Shown here piece after piece: positions 27,498 through 38,457 of a stretch of 64,000 nt of DNA. The translations under genes were made by a program, and so were the position numbers. The stretch spans positions 992,001 through 1,056,000 of the forward strand of contig NZ_JADJNP010000001.1 in NCBI RefSeq assembly GCF_016714275.1, in the 5' to 3' direction. The notes beneath the pieces were generated by a model. The model worked only from the letters and a program-made list of their open reading frames with translations. It was not told where the DNA came from and searched no databases. Each line of letters starts with the position of its first letter. The first letter of the stretch is position 1. This DNA comes from Tessaracoccus sp. GTDB lineage: Bacteria > Actinomycetota > Actinomycetes > Propionibacteriales > Propionibacteriaceae.

Positions 27498-28331
27498 CTA
27501 TCCCTTCACCGCTCCGGCCGTCATGCCGCTGATGATCTTGCGATGCAGAAGCGAGTAGATGACAACAGTAGGCAGAATCGTGATGACGACGGCGGCGATC
27601 ATGCCGACGTAGTCAGTGCTGTACCTGCTCTGGAACGACGTCAATCCCACCGGCAGCGTCATCATGTCGGGATCGGCGAGGAAGATCTGCGGGAAGAGCA
27701 GGTCGTTCCACGCCGTGATGAACGTGATGACCGCGACGGTGACCAGCGAGGGCACGGACATCGGCACGATGATTCGGAAGAACACCATCGGGACCGAGCA
27801 GCCGTCTATCACCGCTGCCTCCTCGATCGACGAGGGAATCGCCTGGAAGAAGCCGACGAGGATCAGGATCGCGATCGGCATGGCGAACACGACGTGCGGG
27901 ATGATCACCGACCAGTAGGTGTTGATCAGTTGAAGTTGGTTGAAGATCGCGAACAGCGGCACCACCGCGGCATGCATCGGAATGGTCATGCCCAGCAGGA
28001 AGAGCGCGAAGACAGGCTTGGCGAGCTTCCACTTCAGACGCGTGATCCCGAAGGCCGCCATGCCGGACAGCAGGGTCGCGGCGATGACGACCGCGCCGGT
28101 CACGATGACGGAGTTGACGAAGTAGCGGCCGATGTTGCCCTCGACAAACGCGCGATAGTAGTTGTCGAGCGTCGCGTGCATCGGGAGGCCCCACGGGGAA
28201 GCGAACAGCTCCTCCTGGGTCTTGAAGGAGTTGATGACCAGCCAGAGGATCGGATACAGGAAGACGATGCCGAAGAAGATCAGCAGCAGGTAGACGGGCG
28301 GGGCCCAGGCACGGGAGAACTTGGCTGTCAT
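27498..28331 (-). CDS. Sugar ABC transporter permease (MalG type)
   Basis: A 277-residue permease with six predicted membrane helices. The cytoplasmic EAA loop is EEAAVIDGCSVPMVFFRIIVPM, which docks to the ATPase. The C-terminal TAGAVKG ending is typical of MalG-type CUT1 permeases. It pairs with the permease immediately upstream (ten-base gap). No ATP-binding subunit is encoded in this operon, so a shared MsiK-like ATPase from elsewhere is expected, as is common for actinobacterial CUT1 systems. Confidence 0.93.
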   Translation of the reverse strand: MTAKFSRAWAPPVYLLLIFFGIVFLYPILWLVINSFKTQEELFASPWGLPMHATLDNYYRAFVEGNIGRYFVNSVIVTGAVVIAATLLSGMAAFGITRLKWKLAKPVFALFLLGMTIPMHAAVVPLFAIFNQLQLINTYWSVIIPHVVFAMPIAILILVGFFQAIPSSIEEAAVIDGCSVPMVFFRIIVPMSVPSLVTVAVITFITAWNDLLFPQIFLADPDMMTLPVGLTSFQSRYSTDYVGMIAAVVITILPTVVIYSLLHRKIISGMTAGAVKG

Positions 28332-28341
28332 GGGTCGGCCC

Positions 28342-29223
28342 TCAGTACTCGATCTTCTCGGACTTGAACAGGTAGTTGCTTGCGACGATCGCGAGCACGC
28401 ACAGCAGAAGCAGCGCGTTGGCGATGGCCGAGGCGTAGCCGAACTTCAGGGTCCGGAACGCGGTGGTGAACATGTACGTCGACATGACCTCGGAGGCGTG
28501 GTTGGGCCCGCCCCGCGTCATCGCGAAGACGAGGTCGAAGTACTTCAGCGAACCGGTGACGATCAGGATGGCGTCGACCTTCAGCATCGGCCGGATCAAC
28601 GGGAAGGTGATCCTCCAGAACTGGTTCCAGGACGACGCCCCATCCATGGTCGCGGACTCGAACAGCTCCCCGGGAATGGCGCGCATGGCGGCCAGCTGAA
28701 TCACGAGGTGATAGCCGACGAACTGCCACATCACCACCACCATGATCGCCAGCATCACGGTGCTCTCCTCCGACAACCACGCCCGTTGGAAGTGCGCGAG
28801 GTTCAGCAGCTCGAGGACTTTGTTGACCATCCCGAACTCGGAGTTGTAGATGAACGTCCACGTCAGGCCGACGGCGACGCCACAGACCACCGACGGCAGG
28901 AAATAGACGGACTGGAAGAAGTGCCCGCCCCTCACCTTGTGGAAAAGGATGTTGCCCAGGAGGAGCGCGAGCGGCAGGTGCGCGAGCAGCGAGCCCACGA
29001 CGAGGATCAGGTTGTTGCCGACGCTGCGCAGGAAGATGGAGTCGTTCAGCAGATTCCTGTAGTTGTCGAAGCCGATGAAGGTGCCGGGCGACATGAGGTC
29101 GGTGCGGTAGAAGCTCAGGACGACGTTGTAGCCGATCGGGACGAGCCCGAAGGCCAGGAACATCAGCAGGGCGGGGCCGACGAAGAAGACGATGTAGCGC
29201 TTGCGGCGCAGCAGTTGTTGCAC
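28342..29223 (-). CDS. Sugar ABC transporter permease (MalF type)
   Basis: A 293-residue permease of the CUT1 family with six predicted helices beginning at YIVFFVGPALLMFLAFG. The EAA motif is ELFESATMDGASSWNQFWRI. I chose GTG 29223, which follows GAGGAG by seven bases; an open frame continues upstream but overlaps the end of the binding-protein gene region and reads as non-coding Arg-rich sequence. It lies between the solute-binding protein (71 bases upstream) and the second permease. Confidence 0.93.
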   Translation of the reverse strand: MQQLLRRKRYIVFFVGPALLMFLAFGLVPIGYNVVLSFYRTDLMSPGTFIGFDNYRNLLNDSIFLRSVGNNLILVVGSLLAHLPLALLLGNILFHKVRGGHFFQSVYFLPSVVCGVAVGLTWTFIYNSEFGMVNKVLELLNLAHFQRAWLSEESTVMLAIMVVVMWQFVGYHLVIQLAAMRAIPGELFESATMDGASSWNQFWRITFPLIRPMLKVDAILIVTGSLKYFDLVFAMTRGGPNHASEVMSTYMFTTAFRTLKFGYASAIANALLLLCVLAIVASNYLFKSEKIEY

Positions 29224-29294
29224 GAGGTGCTCCTCTGAAAGACGGGCGCGAGGAGACCGGGGAGCCGGCTCAGCGGCTCCCCGGCTCCGAGTGC

Positions 29295-30596
29295 TCAGCG
29301 CTCGGCGTTGGCCTCGGCGAAGGTCTGCAGCTCGTCGAGCCGCGAGGCGGGATCCTGGCCCGCGATGATCGCCTGCGCGGCGTTGTTGAACTCGACGCCC
29401 TCGCCGGCACCGAAGACCCGGTCGAACCACGGAGTCACGGCGGTGAGGTCCTGCTGCAGCGCGTTGATCTTGATGAACAGCGGGTTGAGCTTCGCCTCGT
29501 CCAACTCCGTGTTCGTGGAGATCAGGTAGCTCGCGTCGTACGCGAAGCCCTCCTGCGCCGTCGTGTCGGAGAACAGCTTGATGTAGGCCGCCGCGGCGTC
29601 CGCGTTCTTGGTGTTGGCGCCGACGGCGTACGCCAGGTCGACGTCGCCGACGGCCACGTTCTCGCCCGGGTTGGCCGGCGGGATATTGAACACGTCGATG
29701 TCGTCCTTGATCGCGACCCCGTCGCCCGTGAGCGCGGACATGTCCCAGGAGCCCATGTAGTACATGGCGGCCTTGCCGGAGGTGAACAGGTCGCGGCCTT
29801 CGTCGTTGGTCATCCCGAGGTAGCCGTCAGGGAAGGCGCCGAGTCCCTGGAGGTCCTTCAGCTTCTCGCCCGCCGCGACGTACCGCGGGTCGTTCCACTT
29901 CGCGGTCAAGGCGACCGTCTCGTCGAAGAGCGCGATGCCGGCGTCGGCATTTCCGATCTGCTGCAGCAACTGTCCGGCGATCCACGCGTCCTTCACCGGC
30001 GCCGACAGCGGAGTGATGCCCGCGGCCTTGAGCTTCGTGACGACGTCGACGAACTCTGCGTACGTCGTCGGTGCCTCGAGGCCCTGGTCGGCGAAGATCT
30101 TGGTGTTGTAGTACATGACCGCTACCGCCGCGCCGTGCGGGACGGCATAGATCTTGTCGTCGAAGGTCACGGGCCCGAAGACGCCGTCATTGAACCGGCC
30201 CTTCCACTCGGCGTCGGCCTCAAGGAAGGGCGTGAGGTCGAGGACCTTCTTGCCCGCCACGAACGGCCGCAGATAGCCGGAGCTCCAGGTGAAGAACACG
30301 TCGGGCTGCGAGTTGGACGCCATCAACGACGCGAGCTTCGTCTTGTATTGCTCGTTCTCGTACGTCTCGATCCGCATCTCGACGTTGAACTCGTTCTTCT
30401 CGTTGAACTCGTCGGTGACCTCGCGGACTACGTCGATGAGCGCCTTGTCCGCGGTTCCGCCGATGAACATGGCGTTCATCACCTTCTTGCCGTCGGAGGT
30501 CGACGCGCCGCCGCCTCCCCCGCCGCATCCGGCGAGCGCAACCGCCGCGGCAGCGGCCACGGCCGCGACCTTCAGCACCTTGATTCGGTTCGTCAT
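29295..30596 (-). CDS. Extracellular sugar-binding lipoprotein
   Basis: A 433-residue ABC solute-binding protein anchored to the membrane as a lipoprotein. The signal peptide ends in the lipobox LAGC (Cys near residue 24), followed by a glycine-rich linker. The body matches the MalE-like fold (FFTWSSGYLRPF, AVPHGAAVAVMYYNTKIF, KAAMYYMGSWDM). ATG 30596 has an excellent ribosome-binding site (GAGGAGAGG). As first gene of the operon it captures the oligosaccharide, probably a beta-galactoside given the GH42 enzyme. Confidence 0.94.
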   Translation of the reverse strand: MTNRIKVLKVAAVAAAAAVALAGCGGGGGGASTSDGKKVMNAMFIGGTADKALIDVVREVTDEFNEKNEFNVEMRIETYENEQYKTKLASLMASNSQPDVFFTWSSGYLRPFVAGKKVLDLTPFLEADAEWKGRFNDGVFGPVTFDDKIYAVPHGAAVAVMYYNTKIFADQGLEAPTTYAEFVDVVTKLKAAGITPLSAPVKDAWIAGQLLQQIGNADAGIALFDETVALTAKWNDPRYVAAGEKLKDLQGLGAFPDGYLGMTNDEGRDLFTSGKAAMYYMGSWDMSALTGDGVAIKDDIDVFNIPPANPGENVAVGDVDLAYAVGANTKNADAAAAYIKLFSDTTAQEGFAYDASYLISTNTELDEAKLNPLFIKINALQQDLTAVTPWFDRVFGAGEGVEFNNAAQAIIAGQDPASRLDELQTFAEANAER

Positions 30597-30678
30597 TGAC
30601 CTCTCCTCGTTTCCGGCGGCGCATCATCGCCCGCCACCCACAAGGAGCCTAGGAAGCGCGGCACCGCGCGAGAACGAG

Positions 30679-30712
30679 CAAACCTGACCTCAAGGGTTGC
30701 GATCCAAACCTG
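30679..30712 (-). promoter_or_regulatory. Direct repeats upstream of the sugar operon
   Basis: The 8-mer CAAACCTG occurs at 30679-30686 and again at 30705-30712, 26 bases apart and in the same orientation, 83-116 bases before the binding-protein start. AraC-type response regulators bind direct repeats, so these are candidate sites for the operon's own YesN-like regulator. A TAGGCT hexamer closer to the gene could serve as the -10 box. The repeat length is short, so chance cannot be excluded. Confidence 0.4.
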
Positions 30713-30717
30713 CGCGG

Positions 30718-31569
30718 TCAGGCGACACCGCCGCGGCGCTTGATCCGCGACATCAGGTCGCGGAACGCCGACGGGCGGGTCAGGTTCGCGCCCAACGGGT
30801 GGTTTCGCTTCCCCAACCCGTGGTAGTCACTTGAGCCGGTCCGCACCAAGCCCAGGCGAGCACCCATCTCGAACAGCAGCGAGCGCGTGTCGTCGTCGTG
30901 GTCCGGGTGGTCGACCTCGATGCCCTCCAGGCCGTTCTCGTGGACGAGCCTCTCGATGTAGGGCGCGGACAGCACGTCGCGCCCGCCGCGGGCCCACGGG
31001 TGCGCGATGACTGCCACGCCGCCGGCGCCGTGGACGAGGTCGATCGCGCGCTCCAACGGACACGCGTAGCGCCTCACGTAGGCCGGACCGTCGTCGGCGA
31101 TCCAGCGGGCGAAGGCCTCGTCGCGATGCTCGATGTGGCCGCGCGCCACGAGCGCGTCGGCGACGTGTGGACGCCCGACAGCGGGTGCCCCCTTTGCCGC
31201 GGCTTGCACGTCCTCGATGGTCAGTTCCAGTCCCAGCGCGGTCAACCGCTGCACCATCTCCGGGATGCGCGCGCTGCGGTCGACCCGGATGCGGGTGAGT
31301 TCGTCGAGGAGCGTGCGGTCGAAGGGGTCACAGCCATAGCCGAGAAGATGCACCGAGCGGCCGCCGTGCTCGGTCGACATCTCGATCCCCGCGACGACCC
31401 GCACGCCGATCCGCTTGCCCGCCTCCTGGGCCTCCGCGACACCGTCGAACGTGTCATGGTCCGTGAGCGCGATGACATCGAGCCCGGCCTGCATCGCCTT
31501 CATCACCAGACCCGTGGGGGTGTCCGTGCCGTCCGAGACGCTGGAATGGGTGTGAAGGTCGATCTTCAT
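30718..31569 (-). CDS. PHP-domain phosphoesterase
   Basis: A 283-residue PHP protein with metal-binding motifs in order: DLHTHSSVSDG (HxH plus D), LTDHDTFDG, an IEMSTEH glutamate, AVIAHPWARGG and SSDYHGLG near the end. These complete a trinuclear metal site. Close relatives hydrolyse nucleotide 3'-phosphates or 5'-phosphates of short RNAs (YciV/TrpH class). ATG 31569 is preferred; GTG two codons upstream is possible. It lies upstream of the sugar operon on the same strand but is separated by 121 bases, so it is probably unrelated functionally. Confidence 0.88.
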   Translation of the reverse strand: MKIDLHTHSSVSDGTDTPTGLVMKAMQAGLDVIALTDHDTFDGVAEAQEAGKRIGVRVVAGIEMSTEHGGRSVHLLGYGCDPFDRTLLDELTRIRVDRSARIPEMVQRLTALGLELTIEDVQAAAKGAPAVGRPHVADALVARGHIEHRDEAFARWIADDGPAYVRRYACPLERAIDLVHGAGGVAVIAHPWARGGRDVLSAPYIERLVHENGLEGIEVDHPDHDDDTRSLLFEMGARLGLVRTGSSDYHGLGKRNHPLGANLTRPSAFRDLMSRIKRRGGVA

Positions 31570-31629
31570 GGCCACATCCTAGAAGGAACCTCCCTTGCAC
31601 GCGGGCCTGGGGCGACTACTCTTCACCGC

Positions 31630-32100
31630 ATGCAGCTTGCCTACACCCACACCTACGCCGCCGAGCCCACCCGCGTCGTCGACCTCCTCCGCACTGAGGC
31701 CTTCCTCACCGATGTCGCCACCCATGCCGGCGCCGTCTCCCACTCGGTCGAGTTGGGCAACGACGCCACCGTGCTCGGCATGAAGCTTCCGGTTCCCTCC
31801 CACCTGACGAAGTTCGTCGGCCAGACCGTTCAGCTCACCCAGACCTTCCGCTTCCAGGCGCCCGGCCCCGACGGCTCCATCCGTGGCACCGTCGACGTCG
31901 ACGTCCCCGGCATGCCGGTGGAGGTGCAGGCCAACGCGCTGCTATCACCGGTCGCCGACGGCACGCGGGCGCACTACACGGGCACGCTGACGGTGCGCAT
32001 CCCGTTGGTGGGAAAGAAGGTCGAGTCGCAGCTCGAGCCGTTCATCCGCGACGCGTTCGACGGCCTCGAGCGCCGCGCTGCAGACTGGCTGTCCCGCTAG
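31630..32100 (+). CDS. DUF2505 protein (START-like fold)
   Basis: A 156-residue protein matching DUF2505, an actinobacterial family predicted to have a polyketide cyclase/START-like fold. Pattern features are the N-terminal YTHTYAAEPTRVVDLL, a central RFQAPGPDGSIRGTVDVDVPG and the C-terminal EPFIRDAFDGLERRAADWL amphipathic helix. No catalytic residue is known for the family. ATG 31630 lies 60 bases from the divergent PHP gene. Its end overlaps the convergent ku gene by four bases. Confidence 0.8.
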   Translation: MQLAYTHTYAAEPTRVVDLLRTEAFLTDVATHAGAVSHSVELGNDATVLGMKLPVPSHLTKFVGQTVQLTQTFRFQAPGPDGSIRGTVDVDVPGMPVEVQANALLSPVADGTRAHYTGTLTVRIPLVGKKVESQLEPFIRDAFDGLERRAADWLSR

Positions 32101-32906
32101 CCGGCCTTTGCCTGCTGCGCCTCCTCGCGGCGCTTGCGGGCCGCCTCGACCGAAGCCTTGAGGGCCGCCATGAGGTCGACGACATCGCCCACGGGGGCCG
32201 AGGTGTCGGCGCTCTCGGGCATCTCGACCCCCGCGAGCTTCGCGTTCACGACCTCCATCAACGCCTCGCGGTAGCTGTCGGTGTAGGCATCCGGGTCGAA
32301 GGTCCCGACGAGCTGGTCGATCAGGAGCTTCGCCATCGCCATCTCCGCGTCCGTGATCGCGATGTCCGCGTTGGGGGCCGCGAACTCGCCGTCGCGCAAC
32401 TCGTCGGGCCAGCGCATCGTGTGCATGATCAGCAGGTCGCCCTTGGGCCGCACCATCGCGAGCGCCTCCCGGCTGCGGAGCGCCACCTTCACGATGGCCA
32501 CCTTGCCCTCCGCCGACAGCGCCTCCCGGAGCAGCACATACGGCTTCTGGCCGGCAGCCTCCGCCTCGAGGAAGTAGGAGCGGTCGAGGAAGGTCGGGTC
32601 CACCTCGTCCTCGTTCACGAACTGCACGACGTCGACCGCCTTCAGCGTGCTGAGCGGAAGCTGTGCGAAGTCCTCGTCCGTGAGGACCGCCATGCGGCCG
32701 TCGGCGGCCTCGTAGCCCTTCGCGATGTCGGCATAGGCCACGACCTCGCCGCACTTTTCGCACACGCGCTGGTAGCGGACGCGTCCCCCGTCAGTGGAGT
32801 GCACCTGACGGAACGCCACGTCCTTCTCCTCGGTTGCGGCGAAGAGCCGGATGGGGATGGAAACGAGGCCGAAGGAGACGGCCCCTTTCCAAATGGCCCT
32901 TGGCAT
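32097..32906 (-). CDS. ku: Ku protein (non-homologous end joining)
   Basis: A 269-residue bacterial Ku. It forms a homodimeric ring on DNA ends and recruits LigD. The N-terminus MPRAIWKGAVSFGLVSIPI is highly diagnostic, followed by the core (RVRYQRVCEKCGEVV, DIAKGYE, PKGDLLIMHTMRWPDELR) and a lysine/arginine-rich C-terminal tail (KASVEAARKRREEAQQAKAG). The CEKC pair could bind a metal. It is convergent with DUF2505 (four-base overlap) and is followed upstream by an unknown 155-residue gene. The stand-alone polymerase at 6.2 kb is its probable partner; the ligase must be elsewhere. Confidence 0.96.
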   Translation of the reverse strand: MPRAIWKGAVSFGLVSIPIRLFAATEEKDVAFRQVHSTDGGRVRYQRVCEKCGEVVAYADIAKGYEAADGRMAVLTDEDFAQLPLSTLKAVDVVQFVNEDEVDPTFLDRSYFLEAEAAGQKPYVLLREALSAEGKVAIVKVALRSREALAMVRPKGDLLIMHTMRWPDELRDGEFAAPNADIAITDAEMAMAKLLIDQLVGTFDPDAYTDSYREALMEVVNAKLAGVEMPESADTSAPVGDVVDLMAALKASVEAARKRREEAQQAKAG

Positions 32907-32915
32907 GGTTTGCTC

Positions 32916-33383
32916 CTATCCCCTGCGATACTCGACGACGTCGTTCCACAGCAGGTCGTGCTCGTGCAGCAGGGCCTGCACCTGGGGCAGGTCCCAGGCC
33001 TCGTCGATGGTCAGCCCCTTCGAGAGGGCTGCGGCGTCCGCCACGTCGGTACCCGGTTCGTCGGCGAACCATGCGGTGATCGCCGAGGCCGGACAGCTCG
33101 TCAGGACGATCTGCCCGTTGTCGGGGTCGTCTCCGGCCCGGACGAGGGCCGGGTCGACCTCCGCGACGACGACGAGCCGCTCACCGTGCGTGGTCAGGGC
33201 CGCCACCGATGCCAGCACCAAGGCCGCGTACTCGGCGTCCTCCGAGTCGTTCTCGCCGTATCCCAGCTCCTCGAGCAGGCGCGGCGTAACCGTGTAGGCC
33301 ACACGGTCGGCGACGGCGATCTCGCCGCTCAGCACGTCCATCTCGGACGCGGCGATGGGCAGGAACACCAGTTGACGCTTCAC
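32916..33383 (-). CDS. Hypothetical protein (DUF6912-like)
   Basis: A 155-residue acidic protein, cytosolic by composition. It begins KRQLVFLPIAASEMDVL and contains DAEYAALVLASVAALTTHGERLVVVAEVD, a strand-rich pattern I associate with the actinobacterial DUF6912 family, although this is uncertain. No catalytic motif is seen. It lies nine bases upstream of ku on the same strand, so the two may be co-transcribed. Confidence 0.6.
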   Translation of the reverse strand: MKRQLVFLPIAASEMDVLSGEIAVADRVAYTVTPRLLEELGYGENDSEDAEYAALVLASVAALTTHGERLVVVAEVDPALVRAGDDPDNGQIVLTSCPASAITAWFADEPGTDVADAAALSKGLTIDEAWDLPQVQALLHEHDLLWNDVVEYRRG

Positions 33384-33421
33384 GGACCCAGCCTATGCCA
33401 CACGGTAGGCTCGAAGCCGCC

Positions 33422-33754
33422 ATGAAGATCGTGACTTCGCTCCTGTTCCTTGTCCTCGCGGTATCGCTGGCCGCCTGCGGGTCTTCCGCTCCCCCTGCGC
33501 CGCAGACCATCCAGCTGGTCGTGACCGATCCCCCGGCGCCGCCGGCGGAGGTGAAGATCCCGCTGGGCGCGGAGGTGACGATCGTCATCACGACGCCCAA
33601 GGACGACGAGGCGCACCTCCACGGCTACGAGGTCGAGCTGGACGTTCCCGCCGGCGTGCCAACAGACCTGACCTTCACCGCGAACATGTCTGGCAGCTAC
33701 GAGCTGGAATCGCACATCACAGAAGCCGTGTGGCTCAACCTGGTCGTGTCGTGA
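33422..33754 (+). CDS. Cupredoxin-like lipoprotein
   Basis: A 110-residue secreted lipoprotein. The signal peptide ends in a SLAAC lipobox (Cys near residue 19). The mature part is short and all-beta (IQLVVTDPPAPP, KIPLGAEVTIVITTP, EAHLHGYEVELDVPAG, YELESHIT), resembling a cupredoxin fold. Histidines in EAHLHGYE and ESHIT could hold copper, but the usual Cys ligand is missing from the C-terminus. The stop overlaps the start of the next membrane protein (GTGA), so the two are co-translated and probably act together. Confidence 0.7.
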   Translation: MKIVTSLLFLVLAVSLAACGSSAPPAPQTIQLVVTDPPAPPAEVKIPLGAEVTIVITTPKDDEAHLHGYEVELDVPAGVPTDLTFTANMSGSYELESHITEAVWLNLVVS

Positions 33755-35010
33755 CCCTCCTGCACGGGATCGCCTCCCGGCACGACCTCCCCCTACCTTT
33801 CGGGTTGGTCGTCGCCGCGGGCGCGGCCGTGCTGGTGATCACGTTCTGGGTCGCGCTGTTCGCGTGGCGCTCGCCGCGCTACCGCGAAGAGCAGGGAACC
33901 GAACTCCCGCGGCTCACCCGTCTCGTCGACGCGCGCTGGTTCAGCGGGTCGCTCCGCGCCGTCGGGCTGCTCGTCTGGGGCCTTGCGGCTGCCGCGCTCT
34001 CGTTCGGCGTGGATCGCATCGACAACCCGTCCATCGGGTTCGTCTACGTCTGGCTGTGGGTGGGCCTCGTGCCCGCGGCGCTGCTGTTCGGCCAGGTGCA
34101 CCGTCGTACCAACCCGCTGCGGACGCTGTTGTGGTTCCGTGGCGCCAGTGTCCCTTCGCACGACGAGCCGACGGGATCACTGTTGCCCGCGGCCGGGGCG
34201 CTGGCCGTGTTCCTGTTCCTCGAGCTGGTGCAGCCCGGCGGCGCGACCGTCCCGGTGCTGCGCTGGTATGCGGCGGCGTGGGTGCTCTGGGTCGTGGTCG
34301 GCGCGCTCGTCACACCGACCTGGATCGCGCGGGCGGACCCGTTCGAGGCCTTCGCCACCACCGTCGCGCGGTTGTCGCCGTGGGCACGATCGGCCCGAGG
34401 ACTGCTGATGTGGACCAACCCGCTGCGCAATCTCGCGGCCTGGCGCGCGCCGCGCGGGTTGGCGGCCATGTCGTCGGTTCTCCTAGGCGGGACCCTCTTC
34501 GACGCGCTCTCGAACACCACCTGGTGGGTACGCGGCACCCAGGGACTGCAGGACGGCACGACGGCGCTGGCGACCGCGGCGCTGCTCGGCTGCATGGCGC
34601 TGGTCTTCGGCCTGTTCCGGCTGGGCACGCTCGCCTACCGGGGACTGTCGATGGACGAGCTCGCGCCCGGTCTTGTGCCGTTGGTGGTCGGCTACGCGCT
34701 CGCGCACTACGGGACGATGCTCTACCTCGAGGGCCAGCGCACCCTCTTCCGGTTCAGCGACCCGCTCGGCAAGGGGTCGAACCTCTTCGGCCTCATTGAG
34801 GCCGCCCCTGACACCAGCCTCCTCGCGTTTCCGACTGTCATCGCGGTCGCGCAGGTCGTCCTCATCGTTGCCGGACACGCGCTCGGCGTCCTCGTGACGC
34901 ACGACATCGCGCTGCGCACCGCCCCCGTCGGCGCGACGGTGCATCTCCCGCTCCTCTCGGTGATGGTGGCCTTCACCGTCGGCGGCTTGGTCCTGATGTT
35001 CGGCGGCTGA
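33751..35010 (+). CDS. Polytopic membrane protein coupled to the cupredoxin-like lipoprotein
   Basis: A 419-residue integral membrane protein with about ten hydrophobic segments (first at LPFGLVVAAGAAVLVITFWVAL). Arg/Trp-rich loops (RTNPLRTLLWFRG, WTNPLRNLAAWRAPRG) repeat a TNPLRxLxxWR pattern in two places, suggesting internal duplication. Similar actinobacterial proteins are sometimes labelled fenitrothion hydrolase, a name with no support in this sequence. GTG 33751 overlaps the lipoprotein stop by four bases. A role in metal handling or membrane redox chemistry is possible from its partner only. Confidence 0.75.
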   Translation: MTLLHGIASRHDLPLPFGLVVAAGAAVLVITFWVALFAWRSPRYREEQGTELPRLTRLVDARWFSGSLRAVGLLVWGLAAAALSFGVDRIDNPSIGFVYVWLWVGLVPAALLFGQVHRRTNPLRTLLWFRGASVPSHDEPTGSLLPAAGALAVFLFLELVQPGGATVPVLRWYAAAWVLWVVVGALVTPTWIARADPFEAFATTVARLSPWARSARGLLMWTNPLRNLAAWRAPRGLAAMSSVLLGGTLFDALSNTTWWVRGTQGLQDGTTALATAALLGCMALVFGLFRLGTLAYRGLSMDELAPGLVPLVVGYALAHYGTMLYLEGQRTLFRFSDPLGKGSNLFGLIEAAPDTSLLAFPTVIAVAQVVLIVAGHALGVLVTHDIALRTAPVGATVHLPLLSVMVAFTVGGLVLMFGG

Positions 35011-35056
35011 CGCCGCCTCACAGGGAACTCACAGGGTGTTGTCCGAGTCCGGGTAG

Positions 35057-35521
35057 GTGTTGTCCGGAGCTCGTGAGGTCTGGCGCCAACCAGGTCGGAT
35101 CAGCAGGCTGGCCTGCATGTTCGCACCGTCGTTGTTCCCGCCGCCTGTCCCTTCGCCGTCGTACGAGTCGCCACGGCCTCCCGAGCCGGCACCCGCTCCC
35201 GTCGTGGTCCTCATCACCGCCCTCGTCGAAGCCATGGCAGGGCGACGCCCGCTGCACCAGTTGCGTCCGCACCTGAACAAGCGGGCATTCCTCACGCTTG
35301 TCGACTACGCCGATTCCGGATCCTTCCGGCATACCAAAGCCGCAGGGCTGCGGACCCAGATGCCGACGTCAGCGGCCGTCGAAGCCAGCCTCCGGCTGAT
35401 GACGGCCTCCCGCTGGGTCACCTGCGTGTTCCGCCTCGACCGGCTCGGACAAGGGCCATGGTGCTGCACGGAGGTCTCCGTGCTGGCGCCCCTGGCTCTC
35501 CCCGCGCTCCGGGCGGCGTAG
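35057..35521 (+). CDS. DUF6459 (Rv-family) protein
   Basis: A 154-residue protein whose second half fits the actinobacterial DUF6459 pattern: ALVEAMAGRRPLHQLRPHL, a central AGLRTQMPTSAAVEASLRL and a closing CVFRLDRLGQGPWCCTEVSV. The first 40 residues are proline-rich and probably disordered. The start is uncertain: GTG 35057 gives the full length, while ATG 35117 would shorten it by 20 residues, and neither has a clear ribosome-binding site. DUF6459 genes commonly neighbour secA in actinobacteria, as here. Function unknown. A 10-base repeat (GTGTTGTCCG) lies just before and at the start. Confidence 0.65.
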   Translation: MLSGAREVWRQPGRISRLACMFAPSLFPPPVPSPSYESPRPPEPAPAPVVVLITALVEAMAGRRPLHQLRPHLNKRAFLTLVDYADSGSFRHTKAAGLRTQMPTSAAVEASLRLMTASRWVTCVFRLDRLGQGPWCCTEVSVLAPLALPALRAA

Positions 35522-35524
35522 GAA

Positions 35525-38317
<2,793 letters not shown>

Positions 38318-38404
38318 GAGTGTTGTCCTTCTTGCTTGATCAAGGGCCGAGCCCGAAGAGGCTGCGGCTATGCCGCCCGCCATCCTAACGCGCGCGGCCA
38401 ACAC

Positions 38405-38449
38405 GCGCAGAACGCCCACCCAGCCGGTGGCTGGGTGGGCGTTCTGCGC
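38405..38449 (-). terminator. 21-bp perfect hairpin after hpf
   Basis: A perfect 21-bp stem (38405-38425 with 38429-38449) with a three-base loop starts nine bases after the hpf stop codon. It should terminate hpf transcription before secA. No T-tract follows, as in many actinobacterial terminators. Confidence 0.8.
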
Positions 38450-38457
38450 TCAGGCGG

